NCBI GenBank assembly: GCA_035501735.1
Contig: DATJVR010000017.1
Coordinates: 1 to 33,139, forward strand
From: PNAI01 sp035501735
GTDB taxonomy: Bacteria; Pseudomonadota; Alphaproteobacteria; Rhizobiales; Xanthobacteraceae
Length of the DNA stretch: 33,139 bases
Direction of reading: 5' to 3'
Numbering within the stretch: the stretch's first letter is position 1; every line of letters begins with the position of its first letter. The notes under the pieces are model-generated. The model did no database searches. It was given only the letters and a program-made list of their open reading frames with translations, and had not been told where the DNA came from. Shown here in pieces: positions 22,270 to 30,277 of the stretch. Made by a program: the position numbers and the translations under genes.

Positions 22270-23567
22270 ACGTATTCGTAGATGGTCCGTCCGGCGACGA
22301 TCGTGCGGACAGCGCGGCCCTGCATGCGCGCCTCGTCAAACGGGGTGTTGCGGCATTTGGATTTGAGTTCGTCGCGGTCGAGCACCCAGGGGACATCGGT
22401 GTCGATAACGATCACGTCGGCAGGCGCGCCGGGGCGAAGCGTGCCGCCCGGCAGGCCAAGCAGCTCAGCCGGACGGCTCGACATCGCCTTGAGCAACACC
22501 GGCAGTTTGAGTTTGCCTCCGTGAACGAGGCGGAGACCGGCGGTCAGCATGGTTTCGATGCCGATGGCGCCGAAAGCGGCCTCCGCGAACGGCAGGCGCT
22601 TGACCTCAACGTCCTGCGGGTTGTGATCGGACATGACGACGTCGATCAGTCCCTCCGCGAGCGCTTCGACCAGCGCATTGCGGTCGTCTTCGGAGCGCAG
22701 AGGCGGCGTCATCTTGAAGAAGGTGCGGTAGGGGCCGATGTCGATCTCGTTGAGCGTGAGGTGATTGATCGAGGCGGAAGCGGTGACGGGCAATCCCGCA
22801 TCCTTGGCTCGGCGCAGCACTTGGAGGGATTCGGCGCAGGTGAGAGACGCGGCGTGGTAGCGGCCATCGGTTAGTGCAACAAGACGGAGGTCGCGCTCGA
22901 GCACGATCGTCTCGGCGGCTTTGGGCACGCCGATGAGGCCAAGGCGCGTGGCAAACTCGCCATCGTTCATCACGCCTTCGCCGACGAGATCGGGATCCTC
23001 GGTATGATGCACGATCAGCGCTTCAAAATCGCGGGCGTAGATCAGCGCGCGGCGCATCACCTGGGCGTTGACGATGCTCCTGGCGCCGTCAGTGAAGGCG
23101 ACCGCGCCGGCGGCCTTGAGCAGGCCGATCTCGGCCATCTCCTGGCCTTTGAGCCCCTTGGTCAGGGCGGCCATGGGGTGCACGTGTACGATCGCGGTAT
23201 CGCGCGCGCGGCGTTGCACGAAATCGACGACCGCAGGGTCGTCGACGGCCGGCGTCGTGTCGGGCTGGCTGATGATCGTCGTGACGCCGCCGGCGGCCGC
23301 GGCCTGGCTTGCGGAGGAGAGCGTCTCGCGGTGCTCGGCGCCAGGTTCGCCGACGAAGGCGCGCATGTCGATCAGGCCGGGCGCGACGACGTTGCCGCGG
23401 CAGTCGACGATCTCGGTGCCTTCCGGGACGCCGGCTGCGCCAATGCCGCGCTTGGCGTCGCGGATCACGCCGTCGGCGACCAACAGGTCGCCGGCAAAAT
23501 CGAGATCGCGCGACGGATCGACGATCCGGGCGTTGGCGAGCAGGATCGGACGGCGATCGGACAGCAT
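22266..23567 (-). CDS. pyrC: Dihydroorotase-like protein lacking the HxH metal site (probable PyrC' / PyrX)
   Basis: A 433-aa amidohydrolase-fold protein of the class I dihydroorotase family, starting MLSDRRPILLANARIVDPSR. The usual DxHxH after PGLID is DMRAF here (residues 67-71), so both first metal ligands are replaced (Arg69, Phe71). The VTAxVTPHH motif reads VTASASINH, and the DHAPH-type motif reads SDHNPQ. This pattern points to a non-catalytic dihydroorotase homologue like the PyrC' subunit that assembles with aspartate transcarbamoylase in Pseudomonas. A functional dihydroorotase would then be encoded elsewhere. ATG 23567 overlaps the preceding small gene (TGATG), with AAGGA upstream, and excludes the longer frame to 23741. 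Confidence 0.85.
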   Translation of the reverse strand: MLSDRRPILLANARIVDPSRDLDFAGDLLVADGVIRDAKRGIGAAGVPEGTEIVDCRGNVVAPGLIDMRAFVGEPGAEHRETLSSASQAAAAGGVTTIISQPDTTPAVDDPAVVDFVQRRARDTAIVHVHPMAALTKGLKGQEMAEIGLLKAAGAVAFTDGARSIVNAQVMRRALIYARDFEALIVHHTEDPDLVGEGVMNDGEFATRLGLIGVPKAAETIVLERDLRLVALTDGRYHAASLTCAESLQVLRRAKDAGLPVTASASINHLTLNEIDIGPYRTFFKMTPPLRSEDDRNALVEALAEGLIDVVMSDHNPQDVEVKRLPFAEAAFGAIGIETMLTAGLRLVHGGKLKLPVLLKAMSSRPAELLGLPGGTLRPGAPADVIVIDTDVPWVLDRDELKSKCRNTPFDEARMQGRAVRTIVAGRTIYEYV

Positions 23568-23797
23568 CACGATTCCTTCCGCTCCGGTGTTCCGGTCGTT
23601 GCCCTGCACGCCTCGATCACGATCGTGCATCCGATTGCCAGGAATACCAGCGCGATCAAACAAAATCTCAAGTTCGAAAAGCGGAGATCCTCCGACAACA
23701 AATATGCGAAGCCGCACACGATGATGAGTGTTGCCGTCCATATTCGGCGCATCATCCGACTGCGAATAAGACCGAGAAAGTTACCCATGGGTTTCAC
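23567..23797 (-). CDS. Small two-helix membrane protein between pyrB and pyrC
   Basis: A 76-aa protein that I do not recognise. It has a basic N-terminus (LIRSRMMRR), two hydrophobic segments (about 20-35, WTATLIIVCGFAYLL; about 44-63, LRFCLIALVFLAIGCTIVI) and a short polar tail ending PERKES. A two-pass inner-membrane protein is likely. Its GTG start (23797) overlaps the pyrB TGA in GTGA, and its own TGA overlaps the pyrC-like ATG in TGATG. A start at the ATG three codons later (23788) is possible. Both overlaps and continuous reading between two tightly packed genes argue that it is translated. No clear Shine-Dalgarno is seen, so reinitiation after pyrB is likely. Confidence 0.65.
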   Translation of the reverse strand: MKPMGNFLGLIRSRMMRRIWTATLIIVCGFAYLLSEDLRFSNLRFCLIALVFLAIGCTIVIEACRATTGTPERKES

Positions 23798-24747
23798 GCA
23801 TTGGGCAAGTTTCGCGACAGCGCTTCCAATACCGCCATGCGCACGGCAACGCCCATCTCAACCTGTTCGCGGATGAGCGACTGCGCGCCGTCGGCCACGA
23901 TGGAATCGATTTCCACGCCGCGATTCATAGGACCGGGATGCATCACCAGCGCATCGGACTTGGCGTAAGCGAGCTTCTTCTGATCGAGACCGTAATAGGC
24001 AAAATACTCCTGCGTCGAAGGCACGAACGAGCCGTTCATGCGCTCGCGTTGCAGGCGAAGCATCATGACGATGTCGGCGTCGTGGAGACCTTCGCGCATG
24101 TCGCGGGTCACTTCGACGCCCATGCGCTCGACCCCGGTCGGCAGCAGCGTCGAGGGCGCAACCACACGCACGCGCGCGCCGAGCGTGTTGAGCAGGATGA
24201 TGTTGGAGCGTGCCACGCGCGAGTGCAAAATATCGCCGCAGATCGCAACGGTCAGGCGCTCGATGCTGCCCTTGCGGCGGCGAATGGTGAGCGCGTCGAG
24301 CAGCGCCTGAGTGGGATGCTCATGGCTGCCGTCGCCGGCATTGATGACGGAGCAGTCGACCTTTTGCGCGAGCAGCTCGACCGCGCCGGAGGCGTGATGA
24401 CGCACCACGATGATGTCGGGGTGCATGGCATTGAGCGTAACGGCGGTATCGATCAGCGTCTCGCCCTTGCGGATCGAGGAGGAGCCGACCGCCATGTTCA
24501 TCACATCGGCGCCGAGCCGCTTACCGGCAAGCTCGAACGAGGCTTGCGTGCGCGTCGAGGCTTCGAAGAACAAGTTGATCAAAGTGCGGCCGCGCAGCGA
24601 TGCGGTTTTTTTCTCGATCTGGCGGTTGAGCTCGACGAATTCCTCCGCGAGATCAAGCAGCCCGATGATATCGGCGCGTGAAAGCCCTTCGATCCCCAGC
24701 ATGTGTCGGTGGCCGAGGACGAACGAGGATTTCGAAACGATGTTCAT
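23794..24747 (-). CDS. pyrB: Aspartate carbamoyltransferase catalytic subunit
   Basis: A 317-aa enzyme that condenses carbamoyl phosphate and aspartate to carbamoyl aspartate in pyrimidine synthesis. The carbamoyl-phosphate loop FFEASTRTQASFE is at residues 60-72; HPTQALLDALTI and MHPGPMNRGVEI are conserved. The start MNIVSKSSFVLGHRHML is preferred over a TTG-initiated frame 15 codons upstream because it matches the usual length. No pyrI-type regulatory subunit follows; instead a small membrane protein and a degenerate dihydroorotase overlap it in series. It is divergent from the AidB-like gene, with 108 nt between starts. Confidence 0.95.
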   Translation of the reverse strand: MNIVSKSSFVLGHRHMLGIEGLSRADIIGLLDLAEEFVELNRQIEKKTASLRGRTLINLFFEASTRTQASFELAGKRLGADVMNMAVGSSSIRKGETLIDTAVTLNAMHPDIIVVRHHASGAVELLAQKVDCSVINAGDGSHEHPTQALLDALTIRRRKGSIERLTVAICGDILHSRVARSNIILLNTLGARVRVVAPSTLLPTGVERMGVEVTRDMREGLHDADIVMMLRLQRERMNGSFVPSTQEYFAYYGLDQKKLAYAKSDALVMHPGPMNRGVEIDSIVADGAQSLIREQVEMGVAVRMAVLEALSRNLPNA

Positions 24748-24855
24748 TAAAGCGGCACCTATAGGCGCAGTTCGCGGCGGCGGCAAGGCCAAATTCGGCC
24801 TTCCACAAGAACTGGTGAATGAGGCGTGTTAGGGTCGCGTACGACCGGATTCGCC

Positions 24856-26502
24856 ATGCCTGCCGCTGCCGATAGCCAAGATACCCTGAACCAATCGCCG
24901 CCCTATGTGGATGTCGACCTCTATGGCAGCGACCGGCCGCTGATTGATGCTCTGGCGGCGAATGGCGGTGCGGGCGAGACGAAGCCGCTTGCTCAATTCG
25001 GCCGACGTTGGGGCACGGCCGAGATGTTCGAGCAGGCGCGGCTCGCCAATATCAATCCGCCGACTCTGCGTAGCATCGATGACAAGGGTGCACGGCGTGA
25101 CACGGTCGAATTTCATCCGGCCTATCACCGGTTCATGGCCGAGAGCCTCGTTGAGGGCCTGCACGCCTCGACTTGGCACACGGATGCGACGCACGCGAAC
25201 GCGCCTGCCGAAGTCGCGCGGGCGGCGCGGTTCTACATGGCGGCGCAAGTCGAGAATGGTCATCAGTGCCCGGTGACCATGACGCGTGCGGCGGTTGGGG
25301 CGCTTGCCACGGAGCCCGCGTTGAGCAAATCCCTGCTGCCGAAAATTCTGGCGCGCGAATACGACCCGAGTTTTCGGCCTTGGTGGGAGAAGACCGGAAT
25401 TACGCTCGGCATGGGCATGACCGAGAAACAGGGAGGCACGGACGTGCGAACCAACACCACGCGCGCCGAACCTGCGGCCGAGGGCTACCGCATAACCGGA
25501 GAAAAATGGTTCATGTCCGCGCCGATGTGCGACGGGTTTCTGGTGCTGGCGCAGGCGCCGGCGGGGCTTACGTGTTTTTTCATGCCACGATTTCGTCCGG
25601 ACGGCAGCGTCAATGCGCTGCATTTCGTGAAGCTCAAGGACAAGCTCGGCAATCGCTCGAATGCTTCATCGGAAGTCGAGTTTGCAGGTGCCTTTGCGAT
25701 GCGTGTCGGGGAAGAGGGCAGGGGTCTGCGCACCATTCTGCAGATGGTGCAACTGACGCGGCTCGATTGTGCCATCGCCTCGGCAGGAATGATGCGGATG
25801 GCGCTGGCGCAAGCGCTGCACCATTGCCGGCATCGCAGCGTGTTCCAGAAGCGTCTGGCGGACCAACCGATGATGCGCGCGGTGCTGGCCGACATGGCCC
25901 TGATCGCCGAGGCAGCGATTGCGCTGGTGATGCGGCTCTGCCGCTCGTTCGACCTTGCCGCCAGCGATCCCATGGAAGCGGCGCGCGCGCGGCTGCTCAC
26001 GCCGACGGTGAAATATTGGATCTGCAAGAGCGCACCCGGATTCGTCTATGAGGCGATGGAGTGCCTCGGCGGCAACGGCTACGTCGAGGACAGCGTCATG
26101 CCGCGGCTCTATCGCGAGGCGCCGGTGAATGCGATCTGGGAGGGCAGCGGCAACGTCATGTGCCTCGATGTGCTACGTGCGATCAGCCGCGACGAGGCCA
26201 GTCGTGCCGTGCTTGAGCAATTGGCACGCGAGAGCAAAGACATTCCGGGATCGGCCGAGGCTGCGGGCACAATCGCAAGATCGCTGGACAGTCCCACCGC
26301 GGAATTTGGCGCGCGTGGCGCGGTCGAGCGGCTCGCGCAGCTCGCGGCCGCAGCGGCGTTGACGGCAAGCGCGCCGTCGGCGGTCGCTGAAGTGTTTGCG
26401 CGTACCAGGCTTGCTCGTGCGCGCGGTGATAATTACGGCACCGCGGAAATCGAGCGCGCCGAGTCATCGATGCTGCTCGAGCGCGCGCTGCCCGCGACCT
26501 GA
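24856..26502 (+). CDS. AidB-like acyl-CoA dehydrogenase family protein
   Basis: A 548-aa FAD-binding protein of the acyl-CoA dehydrogenase superfamily, closest to AidB (541 aa in E. coli) by length, by the N-terminal extension and by GMGMTEKQGGTDVRTNTT. Other core motifs are YRITGEKWFMSAP, GLTCFFMPRF, MECLGGNGYVED and NAIWEGSGNVMCLDVLRA. AidB is induced by alkylating agents and binds DNA, with only weak dehydrogenase activity; the role here is inferred. A GTG 10 codons upstream (24826) is an alternative start. After the stop a 6-bp hairpin CGGATA/TATCCG (26515-26529) occurs without a T-run. Confidence 0.85.
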   Translation: MPAAADSQDTLNQSPPYVDVDLYGSDRPLIDALAANGGAGETKPLAQFGRRWGTAEMFEQARLANINPPTLRSIDDKGARRDTVEFHPAYHRFMAESLVEGLHASTWHTDATHANAPAEVARAARFYMAAQVENGHQCPVTMTRAAVGALATEPALSKSLLPKILAREYDPSFRPWWEKTGITLGMGMTEKQGGTDVRTNTTRAEPAAEGYRITGEKWFMSAPMCDGFLVLAQAPAGLTCFFMPRFRPDGSVNALHFVKLKDKLGNRSNASSEVEFAGAFAMRVGEEGRGLRTILQMVQLTRLDCAIASAGMMRMALAQALHHCRHRSVFQKRLADQPMMRAVLADMALIAEAAIALVMRLCRSFDLAASDPMEAARARLLTPTVKYWICKSAPGFVYEAMECLGGNGYVEDSVMPRLYREAPVNAIWEGSGNVMCLDVLRAISRDEASRAVLEQLARESKDIPGSAEAAGTIARSLDSPTAEFGARGAVERLAQLAAAAALTASAPSAVAEVFARTRLARARGDNYGTAEIERAESSMLLERALPAT

Positions 26503-26654
26503 AGGGTCCATTCACGGATACGTTATCCGATCGCAACCCGGCCATCGGCTGCGCGTTGCCATCATAGCTGATGGCGAGTTCGCCGATCAGCAGGCCTTGC
26601 CGTACGGCGGCCGTCAATTGAGTCCCTACGATTAAAGTCAGAAGGAGAGCTCTG

Positions 26655-26981
26655 ATGAAGAATACAATCACAAAGGCCGCTGTCGTACTCGGCGTAGCTT
26701 CGACATTGATGATTGGTGGCGCGAGCCCGTCGACGGCCCGCGATCGCTGGATCGGCCCGGCCGTGGGTTTCGCAGCCGGGGTCGCGGTTGGCTCCGCTGC
26801 AGCCAACGCCAACGCCTACTATAACGGGTGCGATCCGTATTACGGCTGCGGGCCGCGTGCATACAGCGGGTATGATGCCTATGCGTATTCGCCGGGGTAC
26901 GCCCCTCCGACCTATTACGGTCCGTATGATCCCAACTACACCGGTCCCAACCGCGAACGCCAGGTCGATCACAATTTCTAG
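26655..26981 (+). CDS. Small secreted Tyr/Gly/Pro-rich protein
   Basis: A 108-aa protein with a signal peptide (MKNTITKAAVVLGVASTLMI, cleavage near STA, about residue 28). A short hydrophobic GPAVGFAAGVAVGSAAANA segment follows, then a low-complexity Tyr-, Pro- and Gly-rich region with YYNGC, YYGCG and YSPGYAPPTYY and two close Cys. AGGAG at 26643-26647, 7 nt before the ATG, supports the start. Similar Tyr-rich exported proteins are frequent in Hyphomicrobiales, without known function. They may be surface- or cell-wall-associated. It is followed by two related hairpins, the second of which looks like its terminator. Confidence 0.7.
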   Translation: MKNTITKAAVVLGVASTLMIGGASPSTARDRWIGPAVGFAAGVAVGSAAANANAYYNGCDPYYGCGPRAYSGYDAYAYSPGYAPPTYYGPYDPNYTGPNRERQVDHNF

Positions 26982-27002
26982 AAGGCTCATTGTCGAAGTC
27001 AG

Positions 27003-27036
27003 TGCAGGAAGCGGACCGAATGCTCCGCTTCCTGCA
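27003..27036. repeat. 13-bp perfect hairpin, copy 1 of a related pair
   Basis: TGCAGGAAGCGGA (27003-27015) pairs with TCCGCTTCCTGCA (27024-27036) around the 8-nt loop CCGAATGC. No T-run follows. The inner part AAGCGGA, loop core CGAATG and TCCGCTT recur in the hairpin at 27178-27205. Confidence 0.75.
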
Positions 27037-27177
27037 TCGTCAAGAGATTTGCCGATGCTCTCTCTTCACGATGCCACATCTCAGCCACGATCCATTCAAT
27101 CCCAGTTCATGTCCAGCGAGGCATTTTCCAATCCAGAAGACGCATCCTGAACTCACCGCCAGCGGGGCCCTGACGGC

Positions 27178-27213
27178 ACAAAGCGGATCGAATGGTCCGC
27201 TTTGTTGCTTTTT
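27178..27213 (+). terminator. Rho-independent terminator, copy 2 of the related hairpin pair
   Basis: ACAAAGCGGA (27178-27187) pairs perfectly with TCCGCTTTGT (27196-27205) around TCGAATGG, then TGCTTTTT ends at 27213. Its plus orientation would terminate the secreted-protein transcript. It also separates that gene from convergent ruvX, whose stop is 39 nt away. Confidence 0.7.
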
Positions 27214-27251
27214 GGCGCACCAATTGGCGGTGCTCGCTCTCGCGAGCCGCA

Positions 27252-27722
27252 TCAGAGCTGCATCAGCCGGTCAAGCGCGCCTTGCAAAATGTAGGCGGCG
27301 GCGTGCGCATCGATGACGGCCGCTCGCTTGGCTCGGCTGGCGTCAGCGGCAATCAGCGCGCGCTCGACGGCGGCGGTCGAAAGCCGTTCGTCCCACAGTG
27401 CGATCGGCAAATCGGTGAGCTTTGCGAGATTGCGCGCAAAGGCGCGGGTCGATTGCGCGCGCGGGCCTTCCGTACCGTCCATGTTGATCGGCAGGCCAAG
27501 GACAAAACCGATGGCACGGCGCTCGGCGGCGAGCGCAAGCAGAGCTTTGGCGTCCATGGTGAAGACCTTGCGTTTGATGGTTTCGACCGGAGCCGCAAGG
27601 CGCCGGTCGGGATCGGACGCTGCGACGCCGATGGTCTTGCTGCCGAGATCGATGCCGATCAAGACGCCGCGCGCGCGCCAATGGCTCGCGGCCTCAACCA
27701 GCGGCAGGATGAGGGCAGGCAT
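27252..27722 (-). CDS. ruvX: Holliday junction resolvase-like / pre-16S rRNA nuclease RuvX (YqgF)
   Basis: A 156-aa RNase H-fold protein. The first strand LIGIDLGSKTIGVAASD carries the catalytic Asp. VLGLPINMDGTEGPRA matches the GLPxxxDGxxG motif, and LWDERLSTAAVE and VIDAHAAAYILQGALD supply the remaining acidic residues. The family is essential in many bacteria and implicated in 16S rRNA 5'-end maturation, with older annotation as a Holliday junction resolvase. It is a lone minus-strand gene here, divergent from the diguanylate cyclase. Confidence 0.92.
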   Translation of the reverse strand: MPALILPLVEAASHWRARGVLIGIDLGSKTIGVAASDPDRRLAAPVETIKRKVFTMDAKALLALAAERRAIGFVLGLPINMDGTEGPRAQSTRAFARNLAKLTDLPIALWDERLSTAAVERALIAADASRAKRAAVIDAHAAAYILQGALDRLMQL

Positions 27723-27862
27723 CGGGTTGAGGTAGCATGATCGCCGTGCCGAGACACTTAAGAAATTGTTTCGTAGGACCAGCGGCCTATTCGGGGCTTA
27801 AGCGTCGTTTAATACAGAGCCACTATGGATGTTTTCGGGATTTCAGCAGGTCGAAAGCATAC

Positions 27863-28801
27863 ATGCGCGTCGTCTTGGTCGATCCGAGCCGCACAGCGAC
27901 GAAATTCATCAGCCGTCTGCTTGAGACGCGTCAGCATGAAGTGCGTTGCTTCGCGGACGGTCGCGAGGCGCTCGCTTACATAAAATCCGATCAGGAAGTG
28001 GGCGCGCTGATCACCAGCGCCGAGCCGCTGTCGATCTCCGGCCTTGAACTTTGCTGGGAGACGCGGTTGATCGCCTCCAGCCACTGGCCGATTTACGTGA
28101 TCATGATGTCGTCCAGCCAGGACCAGGACAAGATGATCGCGGCGCTCGATCACGGCGCCGACGACTTCCTCAACAAATCGCCGCAGCCGGAGGAATTGTT
28201 CGCGCGGTTACGCGCGGCCGAGCGGTTCGTAAACATGCAGCGCGAGCTGATCCGATTGGCGACGACGGATTCACTCACCGGCATGTTCAACCGCCGTGCG
28301 TTCTTCGAACGCGCCAAGGCGCTGTGCGCGCGTGCTGCCGCTGGTGAAAAGCTTGCGGCGATGATGGTCGACATCGATCACTTCAAGCGCGTCAACGATA
28401 CGCACGGTCACGACGTCGGGGACGCGGCGCTTTGCGCGGTGGCCCACGAATTGATGAACGAACGCGTGCTGCTCGGACGGCTCGGCGGCGAGGAATTTGC
28501 GCTGTTGCTCGAGGGCCGGTCCATGGCGGACGCGGTCAATATGGGCGAGCGGATAAGGTCCAATATCGAGAAGCTCGAGATCGAGAGCGGCAGTGTTATT
28601 TTGCAGCTGACGTGCAGCTTCGGGGTGAGTGAATGGCTGCGGCACGATACGATCGACCGTATGCTCAAGCGTGCCGATATGGCCCTGTACGAAGCCAAGC
28701 TCACCGGCCGCAACCGCGTGGTGGCAGCCGATCATGCGATGCTGACGACAAATTACGACGAGGTCGGCCGCCTGGTTCGCAGCGCTGCCAAGAGCGCTTG
28801 A
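27863..28801 (+). CDS. Diguanylate cyclase with degenerate receiver domain
   Basis: A 312-aa protein with a receiver-like domain (about 1-120) and a GGDEF domain (about 130-300). The receiver keeps Asp7 and Lys105, but the phospho-acceptor region reads ALITSAEPLSISG, with Ser (about 52) or Thr where Asp should be. Phosphorylation at the usual site is therefore not expected. The GGDEF half has TTDSLTGMFNRRAFFE, VDIDHFKRVNDTHGHDVGD and an intact GGEEF (208-212). The RxxD inhibition site is absent (NERV at the corresponding place), so product feedback may be lost. ATG 27863 is chosen because the receiver begins there; a frame open from 27737 adds unrelated residues. Ribosome site is weak. Confidence 0.85.
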   Translation: MRVVLVDPSRTATKFISRLLETRQHEVRCFADGREALAYIKSDQEVGALITSAEPLSISGLELCWETRLIASSHWPIYVIMMSSSQDQDKMIAALDHGADDFLNKSPQPEELFARLRAAERFVNMQRELIRLATTDSLTGMFNRRAFFERAKALCARAAAGEKLAAMMVDIDHFKRVNDTHGHDVGDAALCAVAHELMNERVLLGRLGGEEFALLLEGRSMADAVNMGERIRSNIEKLEIESGSVILQLTCSFGVSEWLRHDTIDRMLKRADMALYEAKLTGRNRVVAADHAMLTTNYDEVGRLVRSAAKSA

Positions 28802-28941
28802 GCGGCTGCGGAAACGCCGCGTCCTCAGCATCCAAAAGGCCGACTTACGGACGGGCAGACGATAAAGGGATATCAAGTTGCTTGACCTCAATCGGGGCGC
28901 GAATTTGAATGCTGGCCGGTCGGGATGGCGAGGAAATGGGA

Positions 28942-29310
28942 ATGGCCAAAGAGATAGACATGCGCCGGTTCGCGCGCAGCGCGGGCACGACGCTGAGCTT
29001 TCAATCGGGCGCGACGGTATTCAACAAGGGCGATAACGGCCAGTGCATGTACATCGTGCAGTCGGGCGTCATCGAAATGATGATTGGCGACAAGGTCATT
29101 GAGGTGGTCGGCCCGAACGAGGCGATCGGCTTCATGTCGATGATCGACGATCACCCGCGCTCGTCGACGGCGCGCGTCAAAGAAGCATGCGAACTCTCGG
29201 TGATCGACGCGCGAACATTCCGCTTCATGGTCGACGAGGTGCCGAACTTCGCGCTCTATATCATGGGCGTGCTGGCGCGCCGCATTCGCGGCATGGGCGA
29301 GGTGATGTAG
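28942..29310 (+). CDS. Single-domain cyclic nucleotide-binding (CRP-fold) protein
   Basis: A 122-aa stand-alone cNMP-binding domain with no DNA-binding helix-turn-helix. Fold markers are FQSGATVFNKGDNGQCMYIV and SGVIEMMIGDKVIEVVGPNEAIGF. The phosphate-binding cassette reads GFMSMIDDHPRSST (63-76). It keeps the Arg (73) that contacts the phosphate but has Phe64 where the ribose-binding Glu is usual, so ligand binding is uncertain. GAGGA stands about 8 nt before ATG 28942; starts at 28936 and 28909 are also in frame. It lies 140 nt after the diguanylate cyclase on the same strand, which suggests a signalling link by position only. Confidence 0.8.
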   Translation: MAKEIDMRRFARSAGTTLSFQSGATVFNKGDNGQCMYIVQSGVIEMMIGDKVIEVVGPNEAIGFMSMIDDHPRSSTARVKEACELSVIDARTFRFMVDEVPNFALYIMGVLARRIRGMGEVM

Positions 29311-29336
29311 CCGGAACTGTTGAAGACGTTTCCCGC

Positions 29337-30221
29337 TCAGGCCGGCACGAAGCGTATTCGCGTGCCCCAAGGGTCGGTTGTCTCCAACCCTGACCCTAAG
29401 GGTGAGACCGTGGCTCCCGCCGATTTGAGCTGTTTGGCCACCGCCTCCAGGGTCGCGGCGCCATTCGCTTGAATTTCGAACCATGCGAGACCGGCGCGTT
29501 TGTCGTTGCGCGGGCCAGCCGCCTGGCTGTGCCACACATTGGCGCCGACATGGTGATGATAGCCACCGGATGACATGAAGGTCGCGCCGCCGCGCCGGCG
29601 AACGACGTCGAGCCCGATGACGTCGCGATAAAATTTTTCCGCCAGCGCAACGTCGCCAACCCGCAGATGGACGTGGCCGATGCGCAGACCCTCGGGGGCG
29701 GTTGGATAGGTCGCAGTTGCCGGATCGATCTCGCGCACGATGGCGTCGATATCGAGCGGCTCGGTCTGCATGACGATCATCTTGTCGCGGTCATACTGCC
29801 AACGTTCGCGCGGCCGGTCATTATAGACCTCGATGCCGTTGCCTTCCGGATCGTCGAGGTAGATCGCTTCGCTCACGTTATGATCGGACGCGCCGGTGAT
29901 GGGCACGCGACTCTTCGCAACGTGCATGATCCAGCGCGCATGATCGGCGCGGGTCGGCATCAGGAACGCGGTATGATAGAGCCCGGCCTCGCGCGGATCG
30001 TCCGGGAGCGCGTCAGGACGGTGGATGAGTTCGATCAAAGCCATGTCGGCAGTGGCGAGGACTGCGCTGTTGGCGGTGCGCTTGAGCACCGTCAATCCGA
30101 GCAGGGTACGGTAATAGGCTTCAATGCGATCGAGGTCGCGCACGACCAACCCGACAGCGCCGATATGCAGTGGCGTGCGGCTGGCGAAGGTGGGGATGGC
30201 TGACAGGTTGGTTGCGTCCAT
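29337..30221 (-). CDS. VOC family protein, catechol-2,3-dioxygenase-like (glyoxalase fold)
   Basis: A 294-aa protein with two vicinal-oxygen-chelate modules. Module one begins LHIGAVGLVVRDLDRIEAYY and includes YHTAFLMP; module two begins RIGHVHLRVGDVALAEKFYR and includes YHHHVGANVWHSQ and AWFEIQ. The His of GHVHL, a His of the YHHH/VWH block and the Glu of WFEI fit the metal ligands of extradiol dioxygenases of the B. subtilis CatE type. The substrate is unknown. Start M at 30221 (MDATNLSAIPTF) is chosen over a frame 52 codons longer, whose extra residues do not resemble the family and run into the divergent promoter region. Confidence 0.85.
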   Translation of the reverse strand: MDATNLSAIPTFASRTPLHIGAVGLVVRDLDRIEAYYRTLLGLTVLKRTANSAVLATADMALIELIHRPDALPDDPREAGLYHTAFLMPTRADHARWIMHVAKSRVPITGASDHNVSEAIYLDDPEGNGIEVYNDRPRERWQYDRDKMIVMQTEPLDIDAIVREIDPATATYPTAPEGLRIGHVHLRVGDVALAEKFYRDVIGLDVVRRRGGATFMSSGGYHHHVGANVWHSQAAGPRNDKRAGLAWFEIQANGAATLEAVAKQLKSAGATVSPLGSGLETTDPWGTRIRFVPA

Positions 30222-30277
30222 GGCCCTAATATTGGCGCATTGCGCGCTCGATACAACCGTTTCCGTATTGGAAAGAG

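Noticed and set aside
21149..22396. 415-codon minus frame covering plsY and dprA
   Set aside because: Arg-rich shadow in another frame across two well-recognised genes.
26515..26529. Hairpin CGGATA/TATCCG after the AidB-like gene
   Set aside because: Only 6 bp with a 3-nt loop and no T-run; too weak for a separate feature.
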